DNA from: Desulfobacter sp.
Lineage (GTDB): Bacteria > Desulfobacterota > Desulfobacteria > Desulfobacterales > Desulfobacteraceae
Length of the DNA: 64,000 nucleotides
Direction of reading: 5' to 3'
Assembly: GCA_028768545.1 (NCBI GenBank)
Contig: CP054838.1
Location: forward strand, 4,585,001 to 4,649,000
Part shown: piece by piece, positions 47,460 through 57,617 of the stretch
Layout of the letters: each line of letters starts with the position of its first letter
Position numbering within the stretch: position 1 is the first letter of the stretch
Program-made: the position numbers and the translations under genes
Notes under the pieces: generated by a model
Seen by the model: the letters and a program-made list of their open reading frames with translations, nothing else
The model's database searches: none
Told to the model about the DNA's origin: nothing

Positions 47460-48808
47460 TTATACGATGCCCTGGTCCATCATGGCGTCCGCCACCTTGA
47501 CAAAGCCTGCGATATTGGCGCCGTTCACATAGTTGTCCGGGGTGCCGTACTCTTGGGAGGCAGCCATACAGGCCCCGTGGATACTCTGCATGATCCCCTT
47601 GAGTTTGGCCTCGACCTCCTGCCGGGACCATTTGATCCGCATGGCATTCTGGGACATTTCAAGGCCGGAAACAGCCACACCGCCGGCATTGGCAGCCTTG
47701 CCCGGGGCATACAGGACATGGCTGTCCAAAAAGACTTCAATTCCCTCAGGCGTGGTGGGCATATTGGCCCCTTCGCAGACCACGCTCACCCCGTTTTTCA
47801 CCAGGTTTGCGGCATCTTTTTCATTGATCTCGTTCTGGGTGGCCGAAGGAAAGGCGCAATGGGCCTTATGGTCCCAAAGGGAATTATACTCTTCTGACCC
47901 GTCCAGGGCCGTGTACACGGCAGTGGTATACTTGTCGGCATACTCTTTGATTCGGCCCGCTTGACATTTTTCAGGTACATCACCCATTGGAGCTTGTCTC
48001 CGTCAATGCCTTCCTCGTCATAGACGTAGCCTGAAGAATCGGACAGGGAAACCACCTTGCCCCCGAGCTGGTTGATCTTTTCAGTGGTGTACTGGGCCAC
48101 ATTGCCCGATCCTGACACCAGGCAGATTTTGCCTTGCAGGCTCTCCTGGCGGGTGGCCAGCATTTCATCTGCAAAAAAGAAAGATCCGTACCCTGTGGCT
48201 TCCGGACGAATCAGGCTGCCGCCCCAATTAAGGCTCTTGCCCGTGAGCACACCTGTAAATTCATTCTTCAATTTTTTATACATCCCGAAAAGATACCCGA
48301 TCTCACGCCCCCCCACCCCGATGTCGCCGGCCGGAACGTCGGTATCAGGCCCAAGATGCCTGAAAAGCTCTGACATGAAACTCTGGCAGAACCGCATGAC
48401 CTCAAAATCGGATTTTCCCTTGGGATCAAAATCAGATCCCCCCTTGCCCCCGCCAATGGGAAGGGTGGTCAGGGCATTTTTAAATACCTGTTCAAAGGCC
48501 AGAAATTTTAAAATGGAAAGATTGACGGACGGATGGAAGCGAAGTCCCCCTTTATACGGACCGATGGCTGAATTCATTTCTATCCGAAATCCCCGGTTGA
48601 CCTGGACCTTGCCCTGGTCATCCATCCAGGGCACCCGGAACTGGATCAACCGCTCGGGTTCAACCAGTCTGTCCATGATACCGGCGTGGCGGTATTCAGA
48701 ATTTCTGTCAAGCACCGGTTTTACAGATTCCACCACCTCGTGAACCGCTTGGTGAAACTCCTTTTCAAACGGATCCCTTGCATTGACCACGTCCATTATT
48801 GTTCCCAT
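47460..48808 (-). pseudogene. gdhA: NADP-type glutamate dehydrogenase, single-base frameshift
   Basis: The first 300 residues are a normal hexameric glutamate dehydrogenase: VPWMDDQGKVQVNRGFRIEM, GPYKGGLRFHPSVN, the lysine region PIGGGKGGSDFDPKGKSDFE, VPAGDIGVGGREIGYL and VSGSGNVAQYT. The frame is lost at LKNVKRAES; adding one G at 47955-47959 gives LKNVKRGRIKEYADKY, and the rest (CEGANMPTTPEG, NAGGVAVSGLEMSQN) follows normally. So one base separates the sequence from an intact gene of about 449 residues. AGGAG precedes ATG 48808. For such a core gene a sequence error is likely. It aminates 2-oxoglutarate in ammonium assimilation. Confidence 0.85.
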
Positions 48809-48910
48809 TTTTCCACTCCTGTTTTTTGTTAAAAGATAGTCCCCCTTTATATTCAGCCGCCACAATAATAGTGGCGGCGTCCTTTGATATGATTCAAAAT
48901 AAAATTTATA

Positions 48911-51900
48911 TTACTCAACATTAAACAGGGTTGACATGGCGCCCATGAAATCGGATTTGGCTGAAGCGGCATAGGCCTCCCAGTCAAGTCCGTGCTCATA
49001 AAATGCCAGAGATGCCATCTTCTTGGTGATGATGGCATCCCGGTAGGCTGGTTTTTCATTCATAATATTTAAAATAGCCTCCCGTCCCAGACCTTTGACC
49101 AGCACCTCGGGGATATAGGATTTGAGCACTTCCCAAAGCAGATCAGTTTTGGCCGTGAGCTGGTCAAGATGCTCTGCCACCAGATGCTGGAACTCAAAAA
49201 TCTGTTCGCTGGTTTTTACGGAAAGCACAAACAGAGGAATCTCCGGGTTGGCCTCATGAATCTTGATCAGCATCCGGGTTTCTGCCGCCGCATAGGTGGA
49301 AACAAGCCCCATGATATCCCGAATCAATGCCCACCGGGTTTTCACATCTTCCATGAGTCTTTTTTCATAGTCATCTTCAAACAAAAAGGCGGTGAGCACT
49401 TCAGCCACGGCAGAGGAAAAGACCCCTCCCTTGTTGGCCGAGCTGTCCTTAATCTGGCGGATATCCGTGGATGAGGCAATATACCGTCTTGCGGCATCAT
49501 CAAAAAAGACATTTGCCCCTTCCACAATAAAGCGCAACCCCGTAAAAAGGGAGGCAAAGGCCCTGACATTGGCATGGTTGATGGTGTCCTTGAATCCCCC
49601 GCAGGGGATAAAAGCCTGGATATCGGCCTGTTCAATATATTTTCGATTCTTGGGATCTGTGATAAAATTTCTGTGAAAAATAGCCCCGTCCTCCACAATA
49701 CGACCGTCGGGAAGGCTGATATTTTTCCCCTTTAACGGGACCTGAAATCCGTTTTTACCCAATTTTTCAACCGGGTATTCAAGGGAGTTGACCCGAGGAG
49801 ATGAATGGCGCATGAACCCCAGTTTCATCAAGGCTTTCTTGTCCAAGCCGTCCGGATCAAAGAGCACGGATCCCCCGTCAATGATCAGACAAATCTTTCC
49901 CTTGTAGCATTGGATCTCATTGGACCCCAAATCCCCGTCAGGTCCGCCTGTCATCATGAGGTTCAGATTTTCTTCCTTTGCCCCATAATGCTGGATCAGG
50001 GTGCGGAAAGCCCCCATGACCGAGGTGGTGGTCATGCCGCTGATCTCAATTTTTCCGCCAATACGGTTCCAGATTTTGTCCATGTCCGAGGTGGTTTCAA
50101 CCACCTTTCCGTTAAGGGCAAGTTCCGTTGTCTTGTGATCATGCTCCAAGAGCCCGAAAACATCCCCATTGTCCAAAAGTCCGTAGGCGTCATGGGGAAT
50201 CCCGAAGCTTTTACCCGTGGTAATGGTCCGCCAATGGGCATATCCCCTTTGTTTGGCCCTGAACGCCACGGCATCCATCAACGGTGCCGTGCCTTCATCC
50301 GGTCCGAAAAAGATCATCTCAGGCTGGCCGAAATGGTCATGGACATGGGGATCAGGCAACATGAGATCCATGATTCCTTCGGTATAATCGTAAAGCGAAT
50401 CCATGGCGTAGGACGCGTAAAGGGCATGGGGAACCACCACCCCTTTGGATCCGCTCTCGCAAATATCCTTGTGTTTAAGACGCTGGGCCTTGGGACCTAA
50501 CGCATAGTTGAGCAATACGGCATTGTCCAGTTCCATGGCATGGTTGCCCGGTGTGACCCGGATCATTCGCAGCCCGCCCCTTGCGATATCATCGGCCCGC
50601 AAATGGGTGCCGCAGGCATAATGGCCGTTGACAAAAAAGACACCGAATACAAATTGTTCAAAGACCAGAGGATCCATGACCTGGTTGTCCATCCTGAATG
50701 CAAACGAGCGTTTTGCAGGCTTGTAAAAATTGGTTTTCAAGGTGGCCGGGACCAGTTTGAACATAAAGGCAAAAATATCACGGCCCAAAGGAAAGTCCAT
50801 GAATCGCACTGCCAGCATCCGGTCAAAGGCGTCCCATTTTGCCTCCAGATCAGCTGGACAAAGATCGCAGGGCCCGGCCGGATCGAATTTACGCTCAAAA
50901 AGCCTGAACAGAAACTGAATCAGGTCCGGATGGGCACAAACGGTTTCCATGATGGTCCTGGAAACATAGGTAAACTTGTTGGACTCATGAATCCTGCCGG
51001 CAAATGCAGCCTTATGGTCTGCATTGTCAAGGCTTTCCATGATTTCCCGGTCACTTGAATTGCCCCGCTCGTTAAAGATGAACATATGGGTAAAGTCAAT
51101 TGCATTACCGGCAAAAAGCATCTCTTTAAACGTAAGCTTTCCTGCCACGTATAGTTTTGTCACCCCATTGACGGAAAAACTCAAAAAGGCACTGAGATCG
51201 TCAACAAGGCAGGCTTCCTGCTGCCTTGACAATTCCCCTTTAACATAGAGTGAACATATGGAAGAGGGCAGAGCGGCATCGTTGTAATAGGGTTCCCAAT
51301 AGGCCCTTGTAATGACAAGGCTGTGATCGTTGAATATCTGCCGGAGCACGGCCAACTGGGGACGTTCAAAATCAGAGTTAAACATAAACCTGATTTCTCC
51401 GATATCCGACAGGTTAAACACCTCGATCATGGGAAGAACCGAATCGGAGGTGGACTCAAGGAACTGCTCATACCGGTTCCGGGTCAGCCTCGGGGTCTGG
51501 GTATAATCCTGGTCCAGGCCGAATAAAAACCGGGTGTCTGAAAACCTGTCCGAAGGAAAATCAGCCACTGTCTCGGTCCTGAATATATAGGTATAATAAT
51601 CTTTTTCAGGGTTATAGTAGTATTCTCTTCTATGACCGGTCAGCTGGGTGTCCAAAAGCGCTTCCACCGAATCCCGGGTCTCCTTTGTGGCAATGCGGAC
51701 CCGCTGAACCTGGCTGCCCTGGAAAAGGTCCAGATCAATGTCTGCCACCCAGGAAGAAAGCTCCACCTTGTCCCCCTGAACCTTTAGGCTTTTGGCGATG
51801 GAGGCCAGGATGTGTTTAAGGGAATCTTTGGTAATGGTTTCAAAAAAATATTGGGGCAGGGCCAAATCGTTGAGCAGAATACCTGCGGCCCTGTTAATGC

Positions 51901-52036
51901 AGTTTGCAGTAATCAGACCTTCGGAGGACAGGTCAATAACCGCCTCGTATAAAAGACTGGGGTTGAGATGATTTTGTCTGGCCTGGTTGATAATGTAGGT
52001 GCCTGCTGAAACAGGGCCTTGGGATTGAGTCCCCAT
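48911..52036 (-). CDS. large NAD-specific glutamate dehydrogenase
   Basis: The 1,041-residue protein has a long N-terminal regulatory part (about residues 1-480) and a catalytic Glu/Leu/Phe/Val dehydrogenase core. Core marks are THLRADDIARGGLRMI, ESGSKGVVVP, PDEGTAPLMDAVAF, TGKSFGIPHDAYG, MTGGPDGDLGSNEI and FIVEGANVFFDDAARRYI. The length corresponds to the 115-kDa class, usually catabolic and NAD-dependent. It lies 100 bases upstream of the NADP-type gene on the same strand, so the opposing enzymes may be transcribed together. Confidence 0.87.
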   Translation of the reverse strand: MGTQSQGPVSAGTYIINQARQNHLNPSLLYEAVIDLSSEGLITANCINRAAGILLNDLALPQYFFETITKDSLKHILASIAKSLKVQGDKVELSSWVADIDLDLFQGSQVQRVRIATKETRDSVEALLDTQLTGHRREYYYNPEKDYYTYIFRTETVADFPSDRFSDTRFLFGLDQDYTQTPRLTRNRYEQFLESTSDSVLPMIEVFNLSDIGEIRFMFNSDFERPQLAVLRQIFNDHSLVITRAYWEPYYNDAALPSSICSLYVKGELSRQQEACLVDDLSAFLSFSVNGVTKLYVAGKLTFKEMLFAGNAIDFTHMFIFNERGNSSDREIMESLDNADHKAAFAGRIHESNKFTYVSRTIMETVCAHPDLIQFLFRLFERKFDPAGPCDLCPADLEAKWDAFDRMLAVRFMDFPLGRDIFAFMFKLVPATLKTNFYKPAKRSFAFRMDNQVMDPLVFEQFVFGVFFVNGHYACGTHLRADDIARGGLRMIRVTPGNHAMELDNAVLLNYALGPKAQRLKHKDICESGSKGVVVPHALYASYAMDSLYDYTEGIMDLMLPDPHVHDHFGQPEMIFFGPDEGTAPLMDAVAFRAKQRGYAHWRTITTGKSFGIPHDAYGLLDNGDVFGLLEHDHKTTELALNGKVVETTSDMDKIWNRIGGKIEISGMTTTSVMGAFRTLIQHYGAKEENLNLMMTGGPDGDLGSNEIQCYKGKICLIIDGGSVLFDPDGLDKKALMKLGFMRHSSPRVNSLEYPVEKLGKNGFQVPLKGKNISLPDGRIVEDGAIFHRNFITDPKNRKYIEQADIQAFIPCGGFKDTINHANVRAFASLFTGLRFIVEGANVFFDDAARRYIASSTDIRQIKDSSANKGGVFSSAVAEVLTAFLFEDDYEKRLMEDVKTRWALIRDIMGLVSTYAAAETRMLIKIHEANPEIPLFVLSVKTSEQIFEFQHLVAEHLDQLTAKTDLLWEVLKSYIPEVLVKGLGREAILNIMNEKPAYRDAIITKKMASLAFYEHGLDWEAYAASAKSDFMGAMSTLFNVE

Positions 52037-52416
52037 TGGGTCTCCTATAAGCTTTGCATGATTACGATGTAATTATCTAATTGAAATACAGGTCTTACCA
52101 GTTGGATTCTACGGATCATGAATAAGAAATAAAATAACATTTTCATTGGGTTGCTTACAATATTTTAATCAAACTTTGGATTATAAATTTCGTAATTCAT
52201 AAAATCCCTTGTCATTTTTATAATTCGTCCATCGATGTATACCCTAAACCAGGCCTGGTCAACCTTAAACAGGCAGCTTTTTTAAAAAACAATGTTTTAT
52301 AAACCTGGAGGCAAATAAACGCCTATTTTTATTGAATATCCCAGAACCCGTATTGACTTACCAAACAGACATGATAGGATATTTTCCTATTTTTTTATAC
52401 TATAGGACACTAATTT
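52037..52416. promoter_or_regulatory. divergent promoter region
   Basis: A 380-bp AT-rich gap separates the leftward glutamate dehydrogenase pair from the rightward MaoC-like gene. On the plus strand TTGACT at 52353-52358 and TAGGAT at 52375-52380 form a weak promoter, overlapping the palindrome ATAGGATATTTTCCTAT (52374-52390), which may be an operator. No gene is seen. Confidence 0.45.
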
Positions 52417-53337
52417 ATGAATCAGAATCAAAATGCTGTCATCTTCACGCCCCAGGGCAGTCAACAAATGGTTCCCATGACCAGGACACCCGGTATTCCA
52501 GGGTTATTTGCCAAACTGATCTGCCTGTCCATGGTAAAGCCCTCGCACCTTTCAGCCCAAACCATCCTTGAAAACGTTTGCTTTGTCCTCAAAGATGTTG
52601 AACTTAACGAAAAAAAAATAGACCGGTTCAAGCAGGTGTGCGGGTATGATCCCGGCATTGACACCGTGCCAGCCTCGTTTATCCAGACACTGTTTATCGG
52701 GGTGGTGGCCAAATTTATCGGGTCTTCTTGTTTTCCCATCAACCCCATGGGCCTGATCCAGGTGGGACAGTCCTTGGAACTGAGACACCCATTGGCTGCA
52801 GGCCAACGTTTGGACCTGTTCTGCTCTCTTTTGGACATGACCCAGACCGACCGGGGCATCCATACCCGGTTTGAATTTAAGGCCAAACCGGCCCGGAAAG
52901 AAGAGGTCGTCTGGCAGGGGACAGCCCTTTATTTTACCCGGGCCAAAAACCCCGAAAAAAAACCCAAAAAAGATAGAAAAGAAGAGATTGCCCTGGCCGT
53001 AAAAGAAACCATCAGGGTACCGGAAAATATCGGCAGATTATATGCCGGGGTCTCAGGAGACTATAACCCCCACCACCTGTACGGGTGGACAGCTAAATTT
53101 ATCGGATTCAAGCAGCCCATTGCCCACGGCATGTGGAGTCTGGCCCGGGCAGGGGCAAGCCTTGAAAAAGAATTTGGGCACCCGCCCACCCTTGAGATGG
53201 AAGGCGCGCTCAAGCTGCCGATTTTTTTACCGGCCACCGTTACTCTCGGATACGAAACCCATGGCAGCCAAGCGGTTTTCGAGATCAGGGACCAGGAAAA
53301 AGGGATTCCCCACCTCAAGGGCAGTTTCCGGTTCTAA
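52417..53337 (+). CDS. MaoC-like (R)-hydratase domain protein
   Basis: The 306-residue protein is a double hot-dog protein. The C-terminal half has the hydratase 2 motif YAGVSGDYNPHHLY with Asp and His at the catalytic positions, and KQPIAHGMWSLARAG. The N-terminal half is a degenerate hot-dog fold (about residues 60-180). It would hydrate an enoyl-CoA to the (R)-3-hydroxyacyl-CoA or act as a related dehydratase. It stands 33 bases before the transporter gene, so the two are probably co-transcribed. Confidence 0.8.
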   Translation: MNQNQNAVIFTPQGSQQMVPMTRTPGIPGLFAKLICLSMVKPSHLSAQTILENVCFVLKDVELNEKKIDRFKQVCGYDPGIDTVPASFIQTLFIGVVAKFIGSSCFPINPMGLIQVGQSLELRHPLAAGQRLDLFCSLLDMTQTDRGIHTRFEFKAKPARKEEVVWQGTALYFTRAKNPEKKPKKDRKEEIALAVKETIRVPENIGRLYAGVSGDYNPHHLYGWTAKFIGFKQPIAHGMWSLARAGASLEKEFGHPPTLEMEGALKLPIFLPATVTLGYETHGSQAVFEIRDQEKGIPHLKGSFRF

Positions 53338-53370
53338 CCGGCCCTGAATCATCCCATGGGAGCAGATTAA

Positions 53371-54255
53371 ATGCTTGGATCTGTGTTTGCCTTGAGCTCC
53401 GCTTTTTTCTGGGCTTTGGCCGTTATTTTATTTAAAAAATCGGGGGACCATTTTTCCCCCCTTTCCCTGAATATCTATAAAAGCCTGGTGGCCTTTGTCC
53501 TGGTCAGCCTTTCCATGGGGGTCATGAATATCTCTTTTTTCCCGGATGTTAACGCCCATGACACCCTGCTGCTGGCCCTATCCGGCTTTTTAGGCATCAC
53601 CCTGGCGGACATCTTTTTTTTTATGGCCTTAAACCGGCTGGGAGCAAGTATGGTGGCTGTGGTGGAGTGCCTTTATTTACCCAGTGTCCTTTTTTTCTCC
53701 TTTCTCCTTTTAGACGAACGCTTGGGCAAGGGAGCTGTTTTCGGCAGCCTCCTGGTCATCTGTGCCATACTTGTGGGATCCTTTTCTCCCGAAAAAAAAA
53801 CCGTTAAACCCAACAGCGCCATCCTGACCGGTGTTCTTGCAGGATTCTTGTCCATGATATTCATGGCCGTGGGTATTGTCATGATCAAAGATGTGCTGGA
53901 ACAGACCAATGTATTCTGGGCCACCCTGGTCCGGGTAACCGCCGGCTGCATCACCCTGGGGGCCATTCTCCTTTTCCATCCGAAACGAAACCGCTACCTT
54001 GGGGAACTCAAATTTTCAAACTCCTGGATCACGGCCTTGCCCGCATCTGTTTCAGGCAATTTCATTGCCCTTGTTTTCTGGGTGGCCGGAATGAAATACA
54101 CCACCGCATCAAGGGCGGCCATTCTCAATCAGATGTCCACCATCTTCATCTTTATCCTGGCTGCTGTATGGCTGAAAGAACCCATCACCCGCCAACGGGG
54201 GATTGCCATCTGCCTGGCAGTGACAGGCGCCTATCTCACCATATTCAGCAAATAA
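53371..54255 (+). CDS. EamA/DMT-family transporter
   Basis: The 294-residue inner-membrane protein has ten predicted helices in two EamA repeats. Repeat one includes FALSSAFFWALAVILFKKSG and SGFLGITLADIFFFMALNRL; repeat two includes GFLSMIFMAVGIVMIKDVL and VWLKEPITRQRGIAICL. Families of this type export metabolites or amino acids; the substrate is not known. Confidence 0.88.
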   Translation: MLGSVFALSSAFFWALAVILFKKSGDHFSPLSLNIYKSLVAFVLVSLSMGVMNISFFPDVNAHDTLLLALSGFLGITLADIFFFMALNRLGASMVAVVECLYLPSVLFFSFLLLDERLGKGAVFGSLLVICAILVGSFSPEKKTVKPNSAILTGVLAGFLSMIFMAVGIVMIKDVLEQTNVFWATLVRVTAGCITLGAILLFHPKRNRYLGELKFSNSWITALPASVSGNFIALVFWVAGMKYTTASRAAILNQMSTIFIFILAAVWLKEPITRQRGIAICLAVTGAYLTIFSK

Positions 54256-54292
54256 CCGTCCCTTTCAAGGGCCAGCCCTTATCTTGCGTTCC

Positions 54293-55087
54293 TTATTCTG
54301 CAATATGGGCCTGACCGGCAGCAGCGTTTGTGATCCAGGAATTTAAACGATGTTCAAGATCTGTGATCATTGAAGATGGGGGCAGGGTCCCTAAAATGGC
54401 GGAAACCGCCCCTTGAGCCAGGACGGCGGACAGGGACCGGGGAAAATTCAAATCATACACCATGCCGACCTGGAACAATTTCATGTCATTGAGGGTGGCC
54501 ACCTGATCATAATCAATGGCCCGGCCATTTAAAAGCTGGGTCACAAGAACTTGGGATACTTTACCGTCATCTTCCAGGTCGTGGGTGAGAAACGCCTGGG
54601 TCTCACAGCTGAGGTAATAGGCTTTTATGACCTTGAAAATATCTATTTTATCGGCATCCCGAAGCAGTCTTACAAGCAGGTTCAGGTCTTTTTCAAGTCC
54701 CTTGGGAAGGCGGGCAAGATTGTGCAGGGCCACCGCCCTTAAAATCAATTGCTTTTCATGCCGGCAAATTCCCGCAAGAATCTCTTGTTTCACCATAACC
54801 CCGGCACCCAGCGCCCCGTGACTCTTGGACAAGGCATCGGAAAAAGTAACATAGGTTTCAAACTGATAAAACCGTCCCAGGTCATGAACAAGTGCTGCGG
54901 CCCGGGCAAGACGGGTCTCAGGCCTGCCGAGATTAAGGGATGCTGCCAGCATGGCAATATTTTCACAGACCCTGAGACTGTGTGCTTGTTTCAGCTTATA
55001 GAGATAGGGATCAAAAGCCCTGTTGATAAAAGGCGAGGTATAATCATAAAACCTATGTTCAAGAATTTTTAACTCATTTTCAGTCAT
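54293..55087 (-). CDS. HD-domain phosphohydrolase
   Basis: The 264-residue protein carries an HD metal site: QAHSLRVCENIAMLAASL (first His), AAALVHDLGRFYQF (HD) and SKSHGALGAGVMV (distal His). It probably hydrolyses a nucleotide or phosphoester. No sensory domain is attached. It is convergent with the EamA gene, which ends 37 bases away. Confidence 0.82.
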   Translation of the reverse strand: MTENELKILEHRFYDYTSPFINRAFDPYLYKLKQAHSLRVCENIAMLAASLNLGRPETRLARAAALVHDLGRFYQFETYVTFSDALSKSHGALGAGVMVKQEILAGICRHEKQLILRAVALHNLARLPKGLEKDLNLLVRLLRDADKIDIFKVIKAYYLSCETQAFLTHDLEDDGKVSQVLVTQLLNGRAIDYDQVATLNDMKLFQVGMVYDLNFPRSLSAVLAQGAVSAILGTLPPSSMITDLEHRLNSWITNAAAGQAHIAE

Positions 55088-55423
55088 GCATCAATGTCCA
55101 GGTTCAGGCTGAAGTTTAATTTTTCAAGTATCCTCCCAACCCTTTTGTTTGTCAAGAGACCGCAAGGGCCCTGATCCACCAGGCGGTGCCATCTTCTTAG
55201 TTGCCTGCGTTTGCTCCTCCCTGGGGAGTATGACGGATATTATCTCACTTGTCGCTCACTTGGCGCCGCAATATGGTACCGCCTGGTGGCCAGGAAAGCA
55301 CGGAAAATCCCCATATTTAACAAATATAAAATTAGGCGGTGGATTTGGGGTCAAAAAGCCCATACTTGACCCCGGGCCGAACCAGGGGTATAAACCGGAA
55401 ACACCATTAAAAAAAGGGACCCC
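55088..55423. other. 336-bp spacer between HD hydrolase and rhomboid genes
   Basis: A 92-codon open frame (55149-55427) covers most of it but has no recognised domain, a proline- and glycine-rich unstructured composition and overlaps the next ATG; it is not called. The promoters of the two divergent genes must lie here. Confidence 0.4.
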
Positions 55424-55969
55424 ATGAAAATCAAATACAATGCCCCTGTGATTCTGACCTATGCCTTTGCAGCCATAATCTGCCTTGTTCTGCCCCTTGG
55501 CCATACCATGGGGATCAGGTTGTCATCCCCGGCTCACCTTGAATTCTCAAACCCTGTATTCTATTTTCGCCTGGTCTCCCATGTATTTGCCCATGCCGGC
55601 TGGTCCCACCTCATGGGCAACCTTATGATCATTCTTTTGGTCGGTCCCCTGTTAGAGGAAAAATACCGGTATTTAAAACTCTTTGAAATGATGGTGGTGA
55701 CGGCGGCAACAACCGCCCTGATCAATGCGGCTCTTTTTTCCACCTCATTGATGGGAGGCAGCGGCCTGGTGTTCATGATGATCCTTTTAAGCTCTTTTTC
55801 CAATTTCAGGGCCAAAGAAATCCCTTTGACCTTTATCCTGGTGGGTGTAATTTTCATTGGATCCGAAATCTTTTCCATCCTCAAGATAGACCAGATTTCC
55901 CAGTTCAGTCACCTGGCCGGAGGCTTCATGGGTGCGGTTTACGGATTTTTCAGAGGCGGCAGAACCTAA
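55424..55969 (+). CDS. rhomboid-family intramembrane serine protease
   Basis: The 181-residue protein has about six helices. The oxyanion and packing motif HLMGNLMIIL, the serine motif MGGSGLVFMM (GxSG) and the histidine in FSHLAGGFMGAVYGF are all present, so the catalytic Ser-His dyad is intact. It is shorter than E. coli GlpG and lacks the cytoplasmic N-terminal domain. AAAAGGGA precedes the ATG. Confidence 0.87.
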   Translation: MKIKYNAPVILTYAFAAIICLVLPLGHTMGIRLSSPAHLEFSNPVFYFRLVSHVFAHAGWSHLMGNLMIILLVGPLLEEKYRYLKLFEMMVVTAATTALINAALFSTSLMGGSGLVFMMILLSSFSNFRAKEIPLTFILVGVIFIGSEIFSILKIDQISQFSHLAGGFMGAVYGFFRGGRT

Positions 55970-56000
55970 GCCTGAGCCCTGGGATTACCCTGATCTCATA

Positions 56001-56030
56001 TTGACAAATCCCCCGGGATTCTTTTATAAT
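56001..56030 (+). promoter_or_regulatory. sigma70 promoter of the cobalamin-riboswitch operon
   Basis: TTGACA at 56001-56006 and TATAAT at 56025-56030 are both perfect consensus hexamers with an 18-base spacer. The start of transcription should be near 56037, which gives a leader of about 260 bases holding the riboswitch. Confidence 0.8.
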
Positions 56031-56037
56031 TTATGCC

Positions 56038-56262
56038 TCATTGCCAGGGTGCCCGCGTTCCATTTTTTTTGGAACCGGGGTAATAGGAAAAACGGTGAGA
56101 TTCCGTTGCATGCCAGCCGTTGCCGTGAACGGGGACTTAGACCTGTATGATGCCACTTGGCGGCCTGACAAATTCAGGCCAAAGGGGAAGACACAGGACA
56201 AGGGATGATCCGTCAGCCGGAAAGCCTGCCCAGGCCGGAAGACCCAAGGATGTCTGCTGGAA
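56038..56262 (+). promoter_or_regulatory. cobalamin (AdoCbl) riboswitch
   Basis: The leader has the conserved blocks of this class in order: GGGTGCCCGCGTTCC, AACGGTGAGATTCCGTTGCA, GCCAGCCGTTGCCGTGAACG with GGGAC, GATGCCACTTGGCGG, AAAGGGGAAGACAC and CAGCCGGAAAGCCTGCC. The next gene starts about 40 bases later. Binding of cobalamin is expected to reduce expression of the downstream operon, which contains CobT. Confidence 0.87.
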
Positions 56263-56298
56263 CTAAATCCTGTTGAATATTATTACAGGAGAAAATCC

Positions 56299-57408
56299 AT
56301 GTCCCTTGCAGATGACAAAGCCTTTGGCGCGTTAATCACCCGCCTTATCAACAAAGAAAACCTGTCCCGAAACGAGGCCTATCAAGCCTTTGAAACCATT
56401 CTTTCCAACCAGACCACCCCGCTCCAGCAAGGGGCATTTTTAGCCGCCCTTACCGCCAAGACAGAGACGGCCGAAGAAGTGGCCGGGGCCTGGGAAGCCA
56501 TCTATGAACTGGATACCGTAAAGGTGGATCGGGATCTTAATGTAGCAGAAAATTCAGGCACGGGCATGGACACCTTTAAAACCTTTAATATCAGCACGGC
56601 CGCCTCGATCATTGCAGCAGCAGGCAAGGTGCCCATGGCCCGCCACGGGGCCAGGGCCATCACCTCGACCTGCGGCACCGTGGACATGGCCCAAGCCCTG
56701 GGCGTTGATGTGGAATGCACGGCCCCTACCGTTGCCCAGAGCGTAAAAACCTCCGGATTGGGGTTGTTCAACGGCATGAGCCCCCAGATTCATCCCAATG
56801 CCCTGGGAAGGATTCTTTCGGGCATTTTTTTCGGTTCCACCCTGAACATTGCCGCCTCCCTGGCCAACCCGGCCCTGCCTGCCATCGGGGTCAGAGGGGT
56901 TTATTCAAGGGAGATGATCATGCCGGTGGCCCAGGTCATGAAAGAGATCGGCTTTCAAAGTGCCATTGTGCTCTATGGAGAAATTTCAGGATCCAGCCTG
57001 GGTATGGATGAAGCCTCGGTCTGCGGCATCACCCATTGTGCAAAAATCACCACCGACCCTGAGACTAAAAAGAGAACCATCCAAGAATTCACCATTGACT
57101 CAAAAGCCCTGGGCCTTTTCTCCAAAACCTGTGACCCGCTCGAGCCCGAGCCTGTACTTGAACATGAGGCAAAACGGTTTGCAGGCCTCATGGCCAGCCG
57201 GGAAGAAGGGCCCAGGAAAAATGCAGCCATCCTCAATGCAGGACTGATTTTTTGGGCTGCAGGCAAGGCCCCCACCCTGGAACAGGGCATTGAGCAGGCA
57301 GCCGTTCTCCTTGAAAAGGGAAAGGCATTTGAGACCCTGGAAAACTGGGTTGCCGCCCAGAACTCAGACCCTGAAAAAGGCCTTTCAACCCTTCACGCCC
57401 TGGTGTAA
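56299..57408 (+). CDS. TrpD-like phosphoribosyltransferase
   Basis: The 369-residue protein belongs to the anthranilate phosphoribosyltransferase/nucleoside phosphorylase fold family. The N-terminal helical domain (RNEAYQAFETILSNQTTPLQ) is followed by AENSGTGMDTFKTFNISTA, equivalent to the GTGGD PRPP loop but with GTGMD, and by MARHGARAITSTCGTVDMAQ and SPQIHPNALGRILSGIFFGS. The enzyme probably transfers phosphoribose to a substrate other than anthranilate. Being first in a cobalamin-riboswitch operon with CobT, it may act in forming or activating the lower ligand of a cobamide. AGGAG precedes ATG 56299. Confidence 0.78.
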   Translation: MSLADDKAFGALITRLINKENLSRNEAYQAFETILSNQTTPLQQGAFLAALTAKTETAEEVAGAWEAIYELDTVKVDRDLNVAENSGTGMDTFKTFNISTAASIIAAAGKVPMARHGARAITSTCGTVDMAQALGVDVECTAPTVAQSVKTSGLGLFNGMSPQIHPNALGRILSGIFFGSTLNIAASLANPALPAIGVRGVYSREMIMPVAQVMKEIGFQSAIVLYGEISGSSLGMDEASVCGITHCAKITTDPETKKRTIQEFTIDSKALGLFSKTCDPLEPEPVLEHEAKRFAGLMASREEGPRKNAAILNAGLIFWAAGKAPTLEQGIEQAAVLLEKGKAFETLENWVAAQNSDPEKGLSTLHALV

Positions 57409-57413
57409 AAAAC

Positions 57414-57617
57414 ATGGAATTATTAATCATCAAAATCGGTGATCACTATCTGCGGGTAAAGCCCCAAGGGTTTTTTAAGGTCGGCCTGGACAAGGCCTCG
57501 GTCTTTCCCATGAAAAATCTGGCCCAGGTTAAAACCCTTGCAAATGAGGCTGAAACCAAAGGATTTAAAAACATTGTCATCAAAAAGCTCGTGTTAACAG
57601 AAGAGGATCTTCCATGA
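57414..57617 (+). CDS. small conserved-looking protein in the cobalamin operon
   Basis: The 67-residue protein (MELLIIKIGDHYLRVKP..., ends VLTEEDLP) has no known domain. It is strongly amphipathic with a beta-rich start and one helix. It starts five bases after the TrpD-like stop and overlaps the next ATG by four bases (ATGA), so it is translated as part of the operon. A regulatory or complex-stabilising role is possible but unproven. Confidence 0.65.
   Translation: MELLIIKIGDHYLRVKPQGFFKVGLDKASVFPMKNLAQVKTLANEAETKGFKNIVIKKLVLTEEDLP

Noticed and set aside
55149..55427. 92-codon open frame before the rhomboid gene
   Set aside because: Low-complexity residues, no domain, overlaps the next start and spans the expected promoter region.
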